14,726 nucleotides of DNA, taken from an uncultured Actinomycetes bacterium. Lineage in GTDB: Bacteria; Actinomycetota; Actinomycetes; Nanopelagicales; Nanopelagicaceae. Position 1 is the stretch's first letter. The number at the start of each line of letters is the position of its first letter. The stretch covers positions 1 through 14,726 of the forward strand of contig CAIXPV010000159.1 in the NCBI GenBank assembly GCA_903921405.1, written 5' to 3'. Shown here piece after piece: positions 1-6,068 of the stretch. The notes under the pieces are model-generated. The model had not been told where the DNA came from. It did not search any database and saw nothing but the letters and a program-made list of their open reading frames with translations. The position numbers and the translations under genes are program-made.

Positions 1-307
1 ATATAAAATTGACATTACTAAAATCGTTTGAGAGTTGGCTTATATTCTTGCCCACTTCCGCAAATTTAGCTTTATGCCAATCGGTGATTTCGAACTTTGG
101 CTCGCCTTTCAACTGGTACGGCAAAACAAGTATTTTAGGATTCCTAATGTGTGCAAGCCTCTCGGTTCTAACGGGAAATCCAAGTGAGACAGCATTCCAG
201 TTAGATGCCTCTATGCGGCAATTTTCCAGAGGTTGAGCATTTGCTAAAAATGGAAATAGCGCGAGTAGTAACGAGCCGATGAACAAGCCGATCGTGAATC
301 GCTTCAT
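1..307 (-). CDS. Secreted protein of unknown function, 5' end only (cut by window edge)
   Basis: An open frame runs from an ATG at 307 to the left edge without a stop, so only about 102 N-terminal residues are visible. The start is a clear Sec signal peptide: MKRF, a hydrophobic stretch at residues 5-20, then an ANA-type cleavage site near residue 24 followed by QPLENC. The mature part has a short beta-like segment (KILVLPYQLKG, about residues 58-68) and then a polar helical stretch. That pattern loosely recalls the start of secreted metalloprotease-type domains, but the catalytic part would lie outside the window, so I assign no function. There is no Shine-Dalgarno sequence. A TAGTAT hexamer ends 6 bases before the ATG, as expected for a leaderless actinobacterial mRNA. 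The gene lies 52 bases downstream of the tRNA on the same strand. I am confident it is coding and exported, but do not recognise its family. Confidence 0.75.
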   Translation of the reverse strand, partial: MKRFTIGLFIGSLLLALFPFLANAQPLENCRIEASNWNAVSLGFPVRTERLAHIRNPKILVLPYQLKGEPKFEITDWHKAKFAEVGKNISQLSNDFSNVNFI

Positions 308-313
308 TTTGAG

Positions 314-319
314 ATACTA
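314..319 (-). promoter_or_regulatory. Putative -10 element for a leaderless start of the left-edge secreted gene
   Basis: Read on the minus strand the site is TAGTAT-CTCAAA-ATG. The hexamer matches TANNNT, and the ATG falls about 7 bases downstream, where transcription would begin. No ribosome binding site is present between them and no convincing -35 box lies 16-19 bases upstream (a TTGGCA is 20 bases away). Leaderless starts with this geometry are common in Actinobacteria, so the call rests on spacing and on the missing Shine-Dalgarno. Confidence 0.4.
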
Positions 320-359
320 AACGATTAAGGCGCAATAAGTGCCAACATCCGCGCACATC

Positions 360-435
360 TGGTGCCCCGAGTGGGGGTCGAACCCACACTGGGAGGATTT
401 TAAGTCCTCTGCCTCTGCCATTGGGCTATCGGGGC
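360..435 (-). tRNA. tRNA with UAA anticodon (Leu, UUA codon) but a short class I variable loop
   Basis: The minus strand folds into a full cloverleaf of 73 nt plus an encoded CCA (360-362). The acceptor stem is 7 perfect pairs (GCCCCGA with TCGGGGC) and the discriminator is A73. The D-stem is 3 bp (GCC/GGC) with a loop carrying AA, GG and AGA in the Leu-like pattern. The anticodon stem is 5 perfect pairs (GAGGA/TCCTC) around the loop CTTAAAA, giving anticodon UAA. The T-arm is GTGGG-TTCGACC-CCCAC. By anticodon it reads UUA. However, bacterial tRNA-Leu normally has a long variable arm, and here it is only five bases (CCAGT). A15 and U48 could form the A-U Levitt pair known as a LeuRS determinant in E. 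coli, and A73 also fits Leu. A weak -10 (TACACT) lies at 450-455, 14 bases upstream of the 5' end. The tRNA fold is certain; the amino acid is inferred. Confidence 0.93.
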
Positions 436-492
436 CACGTGAAAGCATGAGTGTACTAGGGCTTTAGTGCTACTTATTACGCTTAAAAACGC

Positions 493-1554
493 CTAGCAAC
501 CTTTAGGTTTTGGCTTAACACTACAAATCTTGGTGATCTGTGCATTCGAAGTTGCAAGCAGTTTCTGGGTACTTGCAACCTGTGCAGTCAAAGAAGCTAC
601 CTGTGTCTTCATGGTGTCAATAGCCAAAGTCAGTGCATCAAACTGCGCTAATAAAGTCTTGTTATCAAGGTTTGCTTTAGCTAATGCAGAAGTGGCATCA
701 GCTAAATCTGTTTTCGCTTTTGCAGCGGCAGAAATGGCGTCCGCAGTCACTTTATCGGCTGCAGCTTTTGCAGCAGCATCGGCCTTAGCTTTTGCATCTG
801 CAGTGGCTTTAACTGCGGCAGCTTTTACGGCGGCGGCATCTGCAACTAATTTAGCGGCAGCTGCTTTGTCCGCGGCAGCTTTATCTGCTGAGGCTTTATC
901 GTATGTTGCAACTACGGATTTATAATTGAAATTAGTAACACAGTCCATCCACCAAGTGCGTGCAGGACTAAATGCCTTTTGGCACACCGGTGTGATGCTG
1001 GCTTCAGGAATTGTTACATCGGCGTGAACAGTACTGGTCCAACCGAACTTACCCGGAATTCCACTTAAGTTGCCCCAGTAGGTACTAATTTTATGATTTG
1101 CAGCATCAGTCAAACTCACTGCATAAATTCCATATGTTCCTAAGCAAATATCATTTACTTTTACATCTGATTTTTGAAGCTTCAACGTAATTGTCTCTAA
1201 GAAGCCCCCCGTATTTGCAACCCGAGAAACTTGAACAAATGCACTTGGAACATCGAACTTTCCATTGCACGCAACGTCCGTTGATTTTTGAAGATATGAA
1301 GGCGCATTAGCAATCCATGCAGTAGGGCGAATAGATAATGTAAGAGTACTAAGCGCATTTACCTTCTCTTGGATCCCCATAGTGACTTCTAAAAATGGAG
1401 TTGTGCTTGTTGTGCCACTGACGAATTTGCCGCTCAGCGAAGCGACTACTGGCAGATTCAAATCAGTAAGGTCAGGTGAGTCGGCCCGGGCAGGTGCCAT
1501 TGAACCCATCCATACGATTGAGAGGGAAAGAAGAAGGCTGATTATTTTTCTCAT
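493..1554 (-). CDS. Secreted protein with six cysteines and a long Ala/Lys-rich helical C-terminal region; function unknown
   Basis: The 353-residue product begins with a good Sec signal peptide: MRK, a hydrophobic core at residues 4-20, and cleavage after APARA at residue 24. Residues 25-215 form a beta-rich domain of no family I recognise, with Cys96, Cys137, Cys191 and Cys205. Residues about 219-290 are an imperfect Ala/Lys/Asp repeat (ADKAAADKAAAAK type). Residues 290-340 are a more ordinary heptad-like amphipathic helix (LAQFDALTLAIDTMKTQVASL). The end is a short basic tail, CSVKPKPKGC, with Cys344 and Cys353. Six cysteines in three local pairs suggest disulfides outside the membrane. 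There is no transmembrane anchor after the signal peptide and no LPXTG motif, so it is either released or bound to the wall through partners. No Shine-Dalgarno is visible before the ATG, and the gene sits 82 bases after ppx. A coiled-coil spacer or surface protein is the most I would infer. Confidence 0.85.
   Translation of the reverse strand: MRKIISLLLSLSIVWMGSMAPARADSPDLTDLNLPVVASLSGKFVSGTTSTTPFLEVTMGIQEKVNALSTLTLSIRPTAWIANAPSYLQKSTDVACNGKFDVPSAFVQVSRVANTGGFLETITLKLQKSDVKVNDICLGTYGIYAVSLTDAANHKISTYWGNLSGIPGKFGWTSTVHADVTIPEASITPVCQKAFSPARTWWMDCVTNFNYKSVVATYDKASADKAAADKAAAAKLVADAAAVKAAAVKATADAKAKADAAAKAAADKVTADAISAAAKAKTDLADATSALAKANLDNKTLLAQFDALTLAIDTMKTQVASLTAQVASTQKLLATSNAQITKICSVKPKPKGC
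700..905 (-). repeat. Degenerate Ala/Lys-coding repeat inside the secreted protein gene
   Basis: This stretch encodes about residues 217-285 of the secreted protein. It is built of loosely repeated units of four to eleven residues (ADKA, AAAK, AVKA, ADAKAKADA). At the DNA level it is a run of GCN codons broken by AAA/AAG and GAT/GAC. Copies are diverged rather than identical, so this is an ageing repeat rather than a fresh tandem array. The opposite strand is open for 131 codons only because GCN and AAA read backwards rarely give stops. Confidence 0.7.
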
Positions 1555-1636
1555 GCCAGAAGTATTTAGTACCAGCTAACTTTCTTTGGGATTAACACTC
1601 CAGAGATTGCTCACTGTTCATTCAGGCAGAGTTCTT

Positions 1637-2557
1637 CTAAGGCTTTGAAGTAGCTATCGAACGGGCAATGCCATCCAAAATATCTGACTCAGAGGCAATG
1701 AACTGAGTAGCCCCCGTTGCCTTCATAATTTCTGAGAGAACCAGCGAACCCGCTGGAATCACATCGACCCGGCCAGGGTGCATATATCCAAGGTTGAGGC
1801 GTGCTTCGCGGGTAGAGGTTAAAAACATAGTGGCAACTTCCCCGACCTTTTCAGCACTGACTCGGGCTAAGTGAATTGCAAATCGATCGTATTCATTTAA
1901 ATCGAGCGCTGCTGCAGCAACCGTGGTTGCAGTACCTGCAACGGCAATCAGAGTTTTGGCGGCAGTAATTGGAACTATCACGGCCGCTTTTGCGATGGCT
2001 TCTTGTATGTCAACGCGAGCCAAATCTATTTCATGCTCTGGAGCAGGATCTATTGTGAAGTGGCGCTCAGTCATTCGCACACAACCAATGTTGACGCTCA
2101 TGGCAAACTCAACATGGCTTGTTCCAAAAACAAACTCTGTGGAACCCCCGCCGATATCAACGACTAAGAATGGACCATCTGCTGGCGATAAATCTTGAAT
2201 CGCTCCAGTAAATGATAGTGATGCTTCATCATCACCGCTAATAACTTCAGGTTCAATGCCAAGGCGATCGCGCACGCCATCGACAAATAGGTGGCGATTA
2301 GTGGCATCACGTGTAGCGCTAGTGGCGCAAAAGCGAATCTGTTGCACACCTCGTTTAGCAATCTCTATGGCAAATTTATCAACGGCAGCTAACGTGCGTG
2401 CGATTGCTTCGGGATGAAACTCACCCGTTTGATCTACGCCTTGGCCTAAGCGAACAATCTCCATCGTGCGAATTACTTCGCGAAAGCTGTCGCCTTCTAT
2501 ATCGGCAATCAGTAAACGAATTGAATTTGTACCGCAATCAATAGCCGCTACTCGCAT
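1637..2557 (-). CDS. ppx: Ppx/GppA-family exopolyphosphatase (actinobacterial Ppx2 type)
   Basis: This is an ASKHA-fold phosphatase that removes terminal phosphate from polyphosphate, and in some members from pppGpp, in the cytoplasm. From the ATG at 2557 it has 306 residues, the short actinobacterial form without the C-terminal HD-like domains of the roughly 500-residue E. coli enzymes. Motifs are the phosphate-1 loop AAIDCGTNSIRLL (4-16), the ISGDDEASL segment with the likely catalytic Glu111, the phosphate-2 loop VVDIGGGSTEF (132-142), AVAGTATTVAA, and GRVDVIPAGSLVL near the end. The frame opens earlier with GTG at 2575 or 2572, but family members begin at MRVAAIDCGTNS, so I chose 2557. 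That start overlaps the DUF501 stop by 10 bases, with GGCAGGG upstream as a poor ribosome site, so translation is probably coupled. Whether polyphosphate, pppGpp or both is the substrate cannot be told from sequence. Confidence 0.93.
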   Translation of the reverse strand: MRVAAIDCGTNSIRLLIADIEGDSFREVIRTMEIVRLGQGVDQTGEFHPEAIARTLAAVDKFAIEIAKRGVQQIRFCATSATRDATNRHLFVDGVRDRLGIEPEVISGDDEASLSFTGAIQDLSPADGPFLVVDIGGGSTEFVFGTSHVEFAMSVNIGCVRMTERHFTIDPAPEHEIDLARVDIQEAIAKAAVIVPITAAKTLIAVAGTATTVAAAALDLNEYDRFAIHLARVSAEKVGEVATMFLTSTREARLNLGYMHPGRVDVIPAGSLVLSEIMKATGATQFIASESDILDGIARSIATSKP

Positions 2558-3036
2558 GGGTTGCCCTGCCACCACTTAGGAAGTGCGGCCAAAGCCTCAT
2601 CACCGAGTGGATTTACATCGGGGCCAGCTGCCAGCGAGTGTGCGACAAGTGAGTGCAGACATTTAACTCGCGTAGGCATTCCGCCCGCAGACACATCATC
2701 TACTTCTGGCACATTAATTCCCAGTGCCGATCGTGCAGCGATGTAATCATCGTGAGCTGCGTGATATGCCCCGGCGAGTTCGGCATCTGAAGCCAAGCGC
2801 TCGTTCATATCCCCCATCAAACCAGTTGTTTCTAGGGTAGAAATCACTGCCGTTAAACGCGGGCAGGTTGCATAGTAAAAAGTTGGAAACGGCGTGCCAT
2901 CGGCTAACCGTGGTGGAGTTTCAACAACTGCAGGTTTACCGCAAGGGCAGCGATATGCAATGGCATGAACATCACGAGGGGTGCGACCTAATTGAGTTTC
3001 AATGCAATCTAAATCTGATTGGCTAACTTCTCTCAA
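2548..3036 (-). CDS. DUF501 family protein
   Basis: This 162-residue cytoplasmic protein has no signal peptide or membrane segment. It matches the pattern of the actinobacterial DUF501 family found between divIC and ppx. Visible conserved blocks are the N-terminal LGRTPRDVHAIAYRCPCG (Cys30 and Cys32), FPTFYYATCPRLTAVIS (Cys58), and GGMPTRVKCLHSLVAHSLA (Cys126, His128, His133), followed by NPLGD. The Cys/His set would suit a metal or redox site, but no function is established. The start is TTG at 3036. A stop lies six codons upstream in frame, and no other standard start occurs before the conserved blocks. TTG is two bases after the divIC stop, with GAGG about 12 bases upstream, so its translation probably depends on ribosomes finishing divIC. 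The 3' end overlaps ppx by 10 bases. Confidence 0.9.
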   Translation of the reverse strand: MREVSQSDLDCIETQLGRTPRDVHAIAYRCPCGKPAVVETPPRLADGTPFPTFYYATCPRLTAVISTLETTGLMGDMNERLASDAELAGAYHAAHDDYIAARSALGINVPEVDDVSAGGMPTRVKCLHSLVAHSLAAGPDVNPLGDEALAALPKWWQGNPCE

Positions 3037-3038
3037 CT

Positions 3039-3440
3039 TCAGCCAGCCTCGCTAATCGATGCGATCAAACGTACATACCAAGGTTGGCCATCGGTTAAAG
3101 AGTTTGCAACTTTAGTTGTCGTATTTGTTGTTGCAGTTGTGCTGCCCTCAGTAACAATGTATTGACGCTCACCTGGTAGAACAAAATGCAAACGTTCGCG
3201 CGCCTGAGATTTCACGTATTCAGGGTCTTGCCACAACAAAAGCTCTTGGCGGGCTTTTTCAAGGGCTTTGTTATCTGTATTTAATTGAGCATTCAGTGCA
3301 CTGATTTGTGCACGCTGAGTGAAGTAGTGCTTTACCGGTGGCGCTAATGTGAGAGTAAGAAAAAAGATTACTGCTAAGAGCGCAAATGAGCGGTTCGATG
3401 CACGTCGACGCGTAAAACTACGTTGCCGGCGACGTGCCAT
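3039..3440 (-). CDS. divIC: Septum formation initiator family protein (DivIC/FtsB-like)
   Basis: This 133-residue bitopic membrane protein has the DivIC/FtsB layout. A strongly basic cytoplasmic N-terminus (MARRRQRSFTRRR) is followed by one transmembrane helix at about 18-35, an extracytoplasmic coiled coil at about 40-70 (QISALNAQLNTDNKALEKARQ), and the conserved end of the domain around WQDPEYVKSQARERLHFVLPGE (residues 70-91). After that comes a Ser/Thr-rich tail unlikely to be conserved. In the divisome such proteins join FtsL and FtsQ to activate septal peptidoglycan synthesis. The ATG lies 12 bases after the eno stop with only a weak GTAGG site, and the DUF501 start follows the stop by two bases. 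Eno-divIC linkage is usual in Actinobacteria, which supports the call. The symbol divIC is a family name; ftsB would be equally fair. Confidence 0.9.
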   Translation of the reverse strand: MARRRQRSFTRRRASNRSFALLAVIFFLTLTLAPPVKHYFTQRAQISALNAQLNTDNKALEKARQELLLWQDPEYVKSQARERLHFVLPGERQYIVTEGSTTATTNTTTKVANSLTDGQPWYVRLIASISEAG

Positions 3441-3452
3441 CGGTGCGCCTAC

Positions 3453-4730
3453 TTAAGCCTTAAATCGTGGAAAAGCGCCGCGGCCTGCATAGCGGGCACC
3501 TTCGGCTAGCTCTTCTTCGATACGTAGTAATTGGTTGTACTTAGCAACGCGCTCTGTTCGGGCAGGTGCACCTGTTTTAATCTGTCCGCAGTTAAGTGCA
3601 ACAGCTAAATCAGCGATGGTTGTATCTTCAGTTTCACCTGAACGATGACTCATCATTGTGCGATAACTAGCGTGGTGCGCCATTTCAACGGCATCGATAG
3701 TTTCAGTCAGCGTTCCAATTTGGTTAACCTTTACGAGCAGTGCATTTGCAGTATTTCCTGCGATTCCCTTAGCAAGACGCTCTGGGTTAGTAACAAATAG
3801 ATCATCGCCAACGATTTGAATACGTGAACCTAGAACACTTGTCATGGCAGTCCAGCCAGCCCAGTCTTCTTCATTTAATGGATCTTCAATGGACACGATT
3901 GGGTATGCATCAACCAATGATGTGTAATACGCGATCATTTCATCCGATGTCTTGAGCGCGCCTTCAAACTTGTATTTTCCATTGTCGTGGAACTCAGTTG
4001 CTGCAACGTCCATCGCAAGTGCAATGTCAGTACCTGGCTTAAATCCTGCAGCAGCAATAGCTTCAAGAATAAGGTCCAGGGCTGCGCGGTTGCTATCAAG
4101 GTTTGGCGCAAAGCCACCTTCGTCACCAACTGATGTTGCAAGGCCGCGCTTTTTTAGAACAGCTTTTAATGCATGGTAAATCTCGGCGCCCCAGCGCAGT
4201 GATTCGCGGAATGTTGGTGCACCGATTGGCGCAATCATGAACTCCTGAATATCAACGTTGGTATCGGCATGTGCGCCACCGTTGAGAATATTCATCATAG
4301 GAACCGGTAATAAATGTGCGTTTGGTCCACCTAAGTAGCGAAAGAGTGAAAGGTCCGCTGATTCAGCCGAGGCTTTAGCAACGGCAAGTGATGCGCCAAG
4401 AATTGCATTAGCACCCATACGTGATTTGTTCTTAGTTCCATCAAGCTCGATCATCGCTGCATCAATAATGCGCTGATCTTGAGCATCTAAACCAATAATC
4501 TCTGGTGCGATTTCATTGTTGACAAATGCAATCGCCTTTTCTACACCTTTACCTAAGTAACGTGCTCCACCATCACGAAGTTCGGCGGCCTCAAATGCGC
4601 CCGTTGATGCTCCACTTGGAACTGCTGCGCGGGCTTGAGTGCCATCTTCTAACTGAATTTCAACTTCAACCGTTGGATTTCCACGGGAGTCGAGAATTTC
4701 ACGGGCTCCTAGAGCTTCGATTATTGCCAT
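3453..4730 (-). CDS. eno: Enolase (phosphopyruvate hydratase)
   Basis: Enolase converts 2-phosphoglycerate to phosphoenolpyruvate in glycolysis. The 425-residue protein is the normal bacterial length and matches end to end. It has the N-terminal EILDSRGNPTVEVE, the mobile loop SGASTGAFEA (39-48), the acid/base Glu204 in GDEGGFAPN, metal ligands Asp241, Glu282 (SIEDPLNEEDW) and Asp309 (GDDLFVTN), the catalytic Lys334 in LLVKVNQIGTLTE, and the signature MMSHRSGETEDTTIADL (359-375). No key residue is missing. The ATG has a strong AAGGAG site at 4738-4743, spaced 7 bases. Eno is preceded by the largest gap of the run (81 bases after mazG), so it may have its own promoter, but I could not pick convincing -35 and -10 boxes. 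Its product PEP is the substrate of the nearby ppc enzyme, although the two genes are on opposite strands. Confidence 0.98.
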   Translation of the reverse strand: MAIIEALGAREILDSRGNPTVEVEIQLEDGTQARAAVPSGASTGAFEAAELRDGGARYLGKGVEKAIAFVNNEIAPEIIGLDAQDQRIIDAAMIELDGTKNKSRMGANAILGASLAVAKASAESADLSLFRYLGGPNAHLLPVPMMNILNGGAHADTNVDIQEFMIAPIGAPTFRESLRWGAEIYHALKAVLKKRGLATSVGDEGGFAPNLDSNRAALDLILEAIAAAGFKPGTDIALAMDVAATEFHDNGKYKFEGALKTSDEMIAYYTSLVDAYPIVSIEDPLNEEDWAGWTAMTSVLGSRIQIVGDDLFVTNPERLAKGIAGNTANALLVKVNQIGTLTETIDAVEMAHHASYRTMMSHRSGETEDTTIADLAVALNCGQIKTGAPARTERVAKYNQLLRIEEELAEGARYAGRGAFPRFKA

Positions 4731-4811
4731 AGCGTTTCTCCTTCGTCACTTAAATCTTTGTGCCGGGTGAGACCTCAACGCTGAAATCACACAAACTTTG
4801 TAGACCCAATC

Positions 4812-5453
4812 CTACCGTGCCTCGATGCCCGCGATCTGTTCGCTCAATTGCATCGCCTGCTTGCGCAGTGCAGCTTCGGCATCGATGCCACTGGCATGGG
4901 CCCATGCAATGACTGACAGTAGAGCCTGACCAACGGCGCTCTCATCGGCCGGTCCATCATTTACCTGTGGGATTTCCAGCTCAACATCATGTGTTTTTGC
5001 TCGGTATAAAAGCTTTTCAATCAGTGGCAGGGCTGGCTGGGCCATAGCAATGCCATCGAGAGCCGATGTACGCCCCTTTTCAGCCCGCTTTATTTCCTCC
5101 CAATTTTTCAGCACGTCATCGGCGCCGTTAACTTCCAACCCTTCAAATACATGCGGGTGGCGGCGGATTAATTTGTCAGCAATTGTTTCAGCAACATCTT
5201 CGATGGTAAACGGATCGGTTCCATCATCCTGGGCGATGCGGGCATGGAAATAAACCTGCAGTAATACATCCCCGAGCTCTTCGCGCATATCAATACGGTT
5301 ACCGCTTTGTACGGCATCGACAAATTCGTACGACTCTTCAAGTAAGTATTTAAGCAGTGACTCGTGCGTTTGTTCGGCATCCCATGGACAACCACCGGGA
5401 GATCGAAGCCGGTCCATAACTTCAACTAAACGTTGAAGCTGTGAACCTTGCAT
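4812..5453 (-). CDS. mazG: MazG family nucleoside triphosphate pyrophosphohydrolase
   Basis: MazG hydrolyses (d)NTPs to NMP and pyrophosphate and is thought to clean damaged nucleotides or tune ppGpp-related stress. The protein has 213 residues. Its N-terminal all-alpha NTP-PPase domain carries the family opening RLRSPGGCPWDAEQTHESL (15-33), then the metal-binding EExxE (Glu39, Glu40, Glu43 in LLEESYEFVDA) and ExxD (Glu59, Asp62 in REELGDVLLQVYFHA). The conserved RRHPHVF and NWEEIKRAEK follow. The second MazG domain of the E. coli protein (263 residues) is only partly represented here, as in other actinobacterial copies. The ATG lies 9 bases after the lipoprotein stop, with no recognisable Shine-Dalgarno, so translation is likely coupled to the gene before it. 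Position beside mfd and eno is typical for the phylum. Confidence 0.94.
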   Translation of the reverse strand: MQGSQLQRLVEVMDRLRSPGGCPWDAEQTHESLLKYLLEESYEFVDAVQSGNRIDMREELGDVLLQVYFHARIAQDDGTDPFTIEDVAETIADKLIRRHPHVFEGLEVNGADDVLKNWEEIKRAEKGRTSALDGIAMAQPALPLIEKLLYRAKTHDVELEIPQVNDGPADESAVGQALLSVIAWAHASGIDAEAALRKQAMQLSEQIAGIEAR

Positions 5454-5462
5454 CGAGATGAA

Positions 5463-6068
5463 TTACTTGGTTGCTGGTGTGACAGCAGAGCTAGCAGGAT
5501 CAGTTGCCACTACATCTGCAACTGTTCCATCCCACTTGCCATAGCGTGGATTAACAGTCACGCCAATCTTGGTAGCTTTATCAACGACAAGCTTTTGTAC
5601 TGCTGCGCCGATATCGGCCTGTGAAATTCCACTTGCAGTAAGTGCCTTGCTGATCTTTTCTGATAGTGAAATTGCTTCAATATATGTATCTAAATTATCT
5701 GCAGCGATTCCAGCACCGACCAAAGCATTTGGAAGTGCAGTTGCTCCACCAACTTGATCAATGATGCTGGCACGTCGTGTATCAATCTCAGCTTTCGTGA
5801 CCGTAATCTTTAAATCTTTTGCAGTTGCTTGCAGAAGTGCAGTTAAAACAAAGAAGCGCAGTTGACCGCGGTTTAGTGCCTCGCCAGTTTCAACTTGCAT
5901 CTGTGAAGTGTCAACACCAACCCGTGCGGCAAGAATTGAATCTACGCTGCTCTGAACCTTGGCTTGCGTGATCTTTACATCTCCCACAGTTGCTGCAGCT
6001 CCCACTTGGGAACAGCCAGAGAGGAAAAGGGCGCTTGCTACGGCGGCTACGGCCAGAATCTTCTTCAC
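5463..6068 (-). CDS. Lipoprotein with SurA N-terminal-type chaperone domain
   Basis: The frame is open up to 6173, but the true start is GTG at 6068. It gives VKKILAVAAVASALFLSGC, a textbook lipoprotein signal peptide with lipobox LSGC and lipidated Cys19. The mature 183 residues begin ATVGDVKITQAKVQSSVDSI, the SurA_N pattern in which a short strand and helix precede a four-helix body, and continue with RGQLRFFVLTALLQATAKDLKI. There is no peptidyl-prolyl isomerase domain. The C-terminus has the NPRYGKWDG block, then a Ser/Thr/Pro-rich tail. The protein is therefore a membrane-anchored, extracytoplasmic candidate chaperone for exported proteins. Its GTG shares one base with the mfd stop (TAGTG), which implies translational coupling, and mazG follows at 9 bases. 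A SurA_N lipoprotein between mfd and mazG recurs across Actinobacteria; its client is unknown. Confidence 0.88.
   Translation of the reverse strand: MKKILAVAAVASALFLSGCSQVGAAATVGDVKITQAKVQSSVDSILAARVGVDTSQMQVETGEALNRGQLRFFVLTALLQATAKDLKITVTKAEIDTRRASIIDQVGGATALPNALVGAGIAADNLDTYIEAISLSEKISKALTASGISQADIGAAVQKLVVDKATKIGVTVNPRYGKWDGTVADVVATDPASSAVTPATK

Noticed and set aside
9..236. 75-residue plus-strand open frame at the left edge
   Set aside because: It is antisense to the truncated secreted gene, which has a clear signal peptide and -10 element. The plus frame has no ribosome site or recognisable content.
201..389. 62-residue minus-strand open frame
   Set aside because: It runs through the 3' half of the tRNA and over the signal peptide of the left-edge gene in another frame. 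The tRNA and signal peptide are far better supported.
478..515. Possible terminator after the 353-residue secreted gene
   Set aside because: On the minus strand CCTA-8-TAGG is followed by CGTTTTT, but the stem is only 4 bp and A/T-weak, and it overlaps the coding end. Not convincing.
530..925. 131-residue plus-strand open frame, Ala/Ser-rich
   Set aside because: It is antisense to the Ala/Lys repeat of the secreted protein. Its openness follows from GCN-rich codons, and it has no start context or recognisable domain.
4791..4801. Palindrome ACAAACTTTGT between mazG and eno, possible operator
   Set aside because: Eleven bases with a 5 bp arm are expected by chance in AT-rich spacers, and no second copy is placed to form a paired operator.
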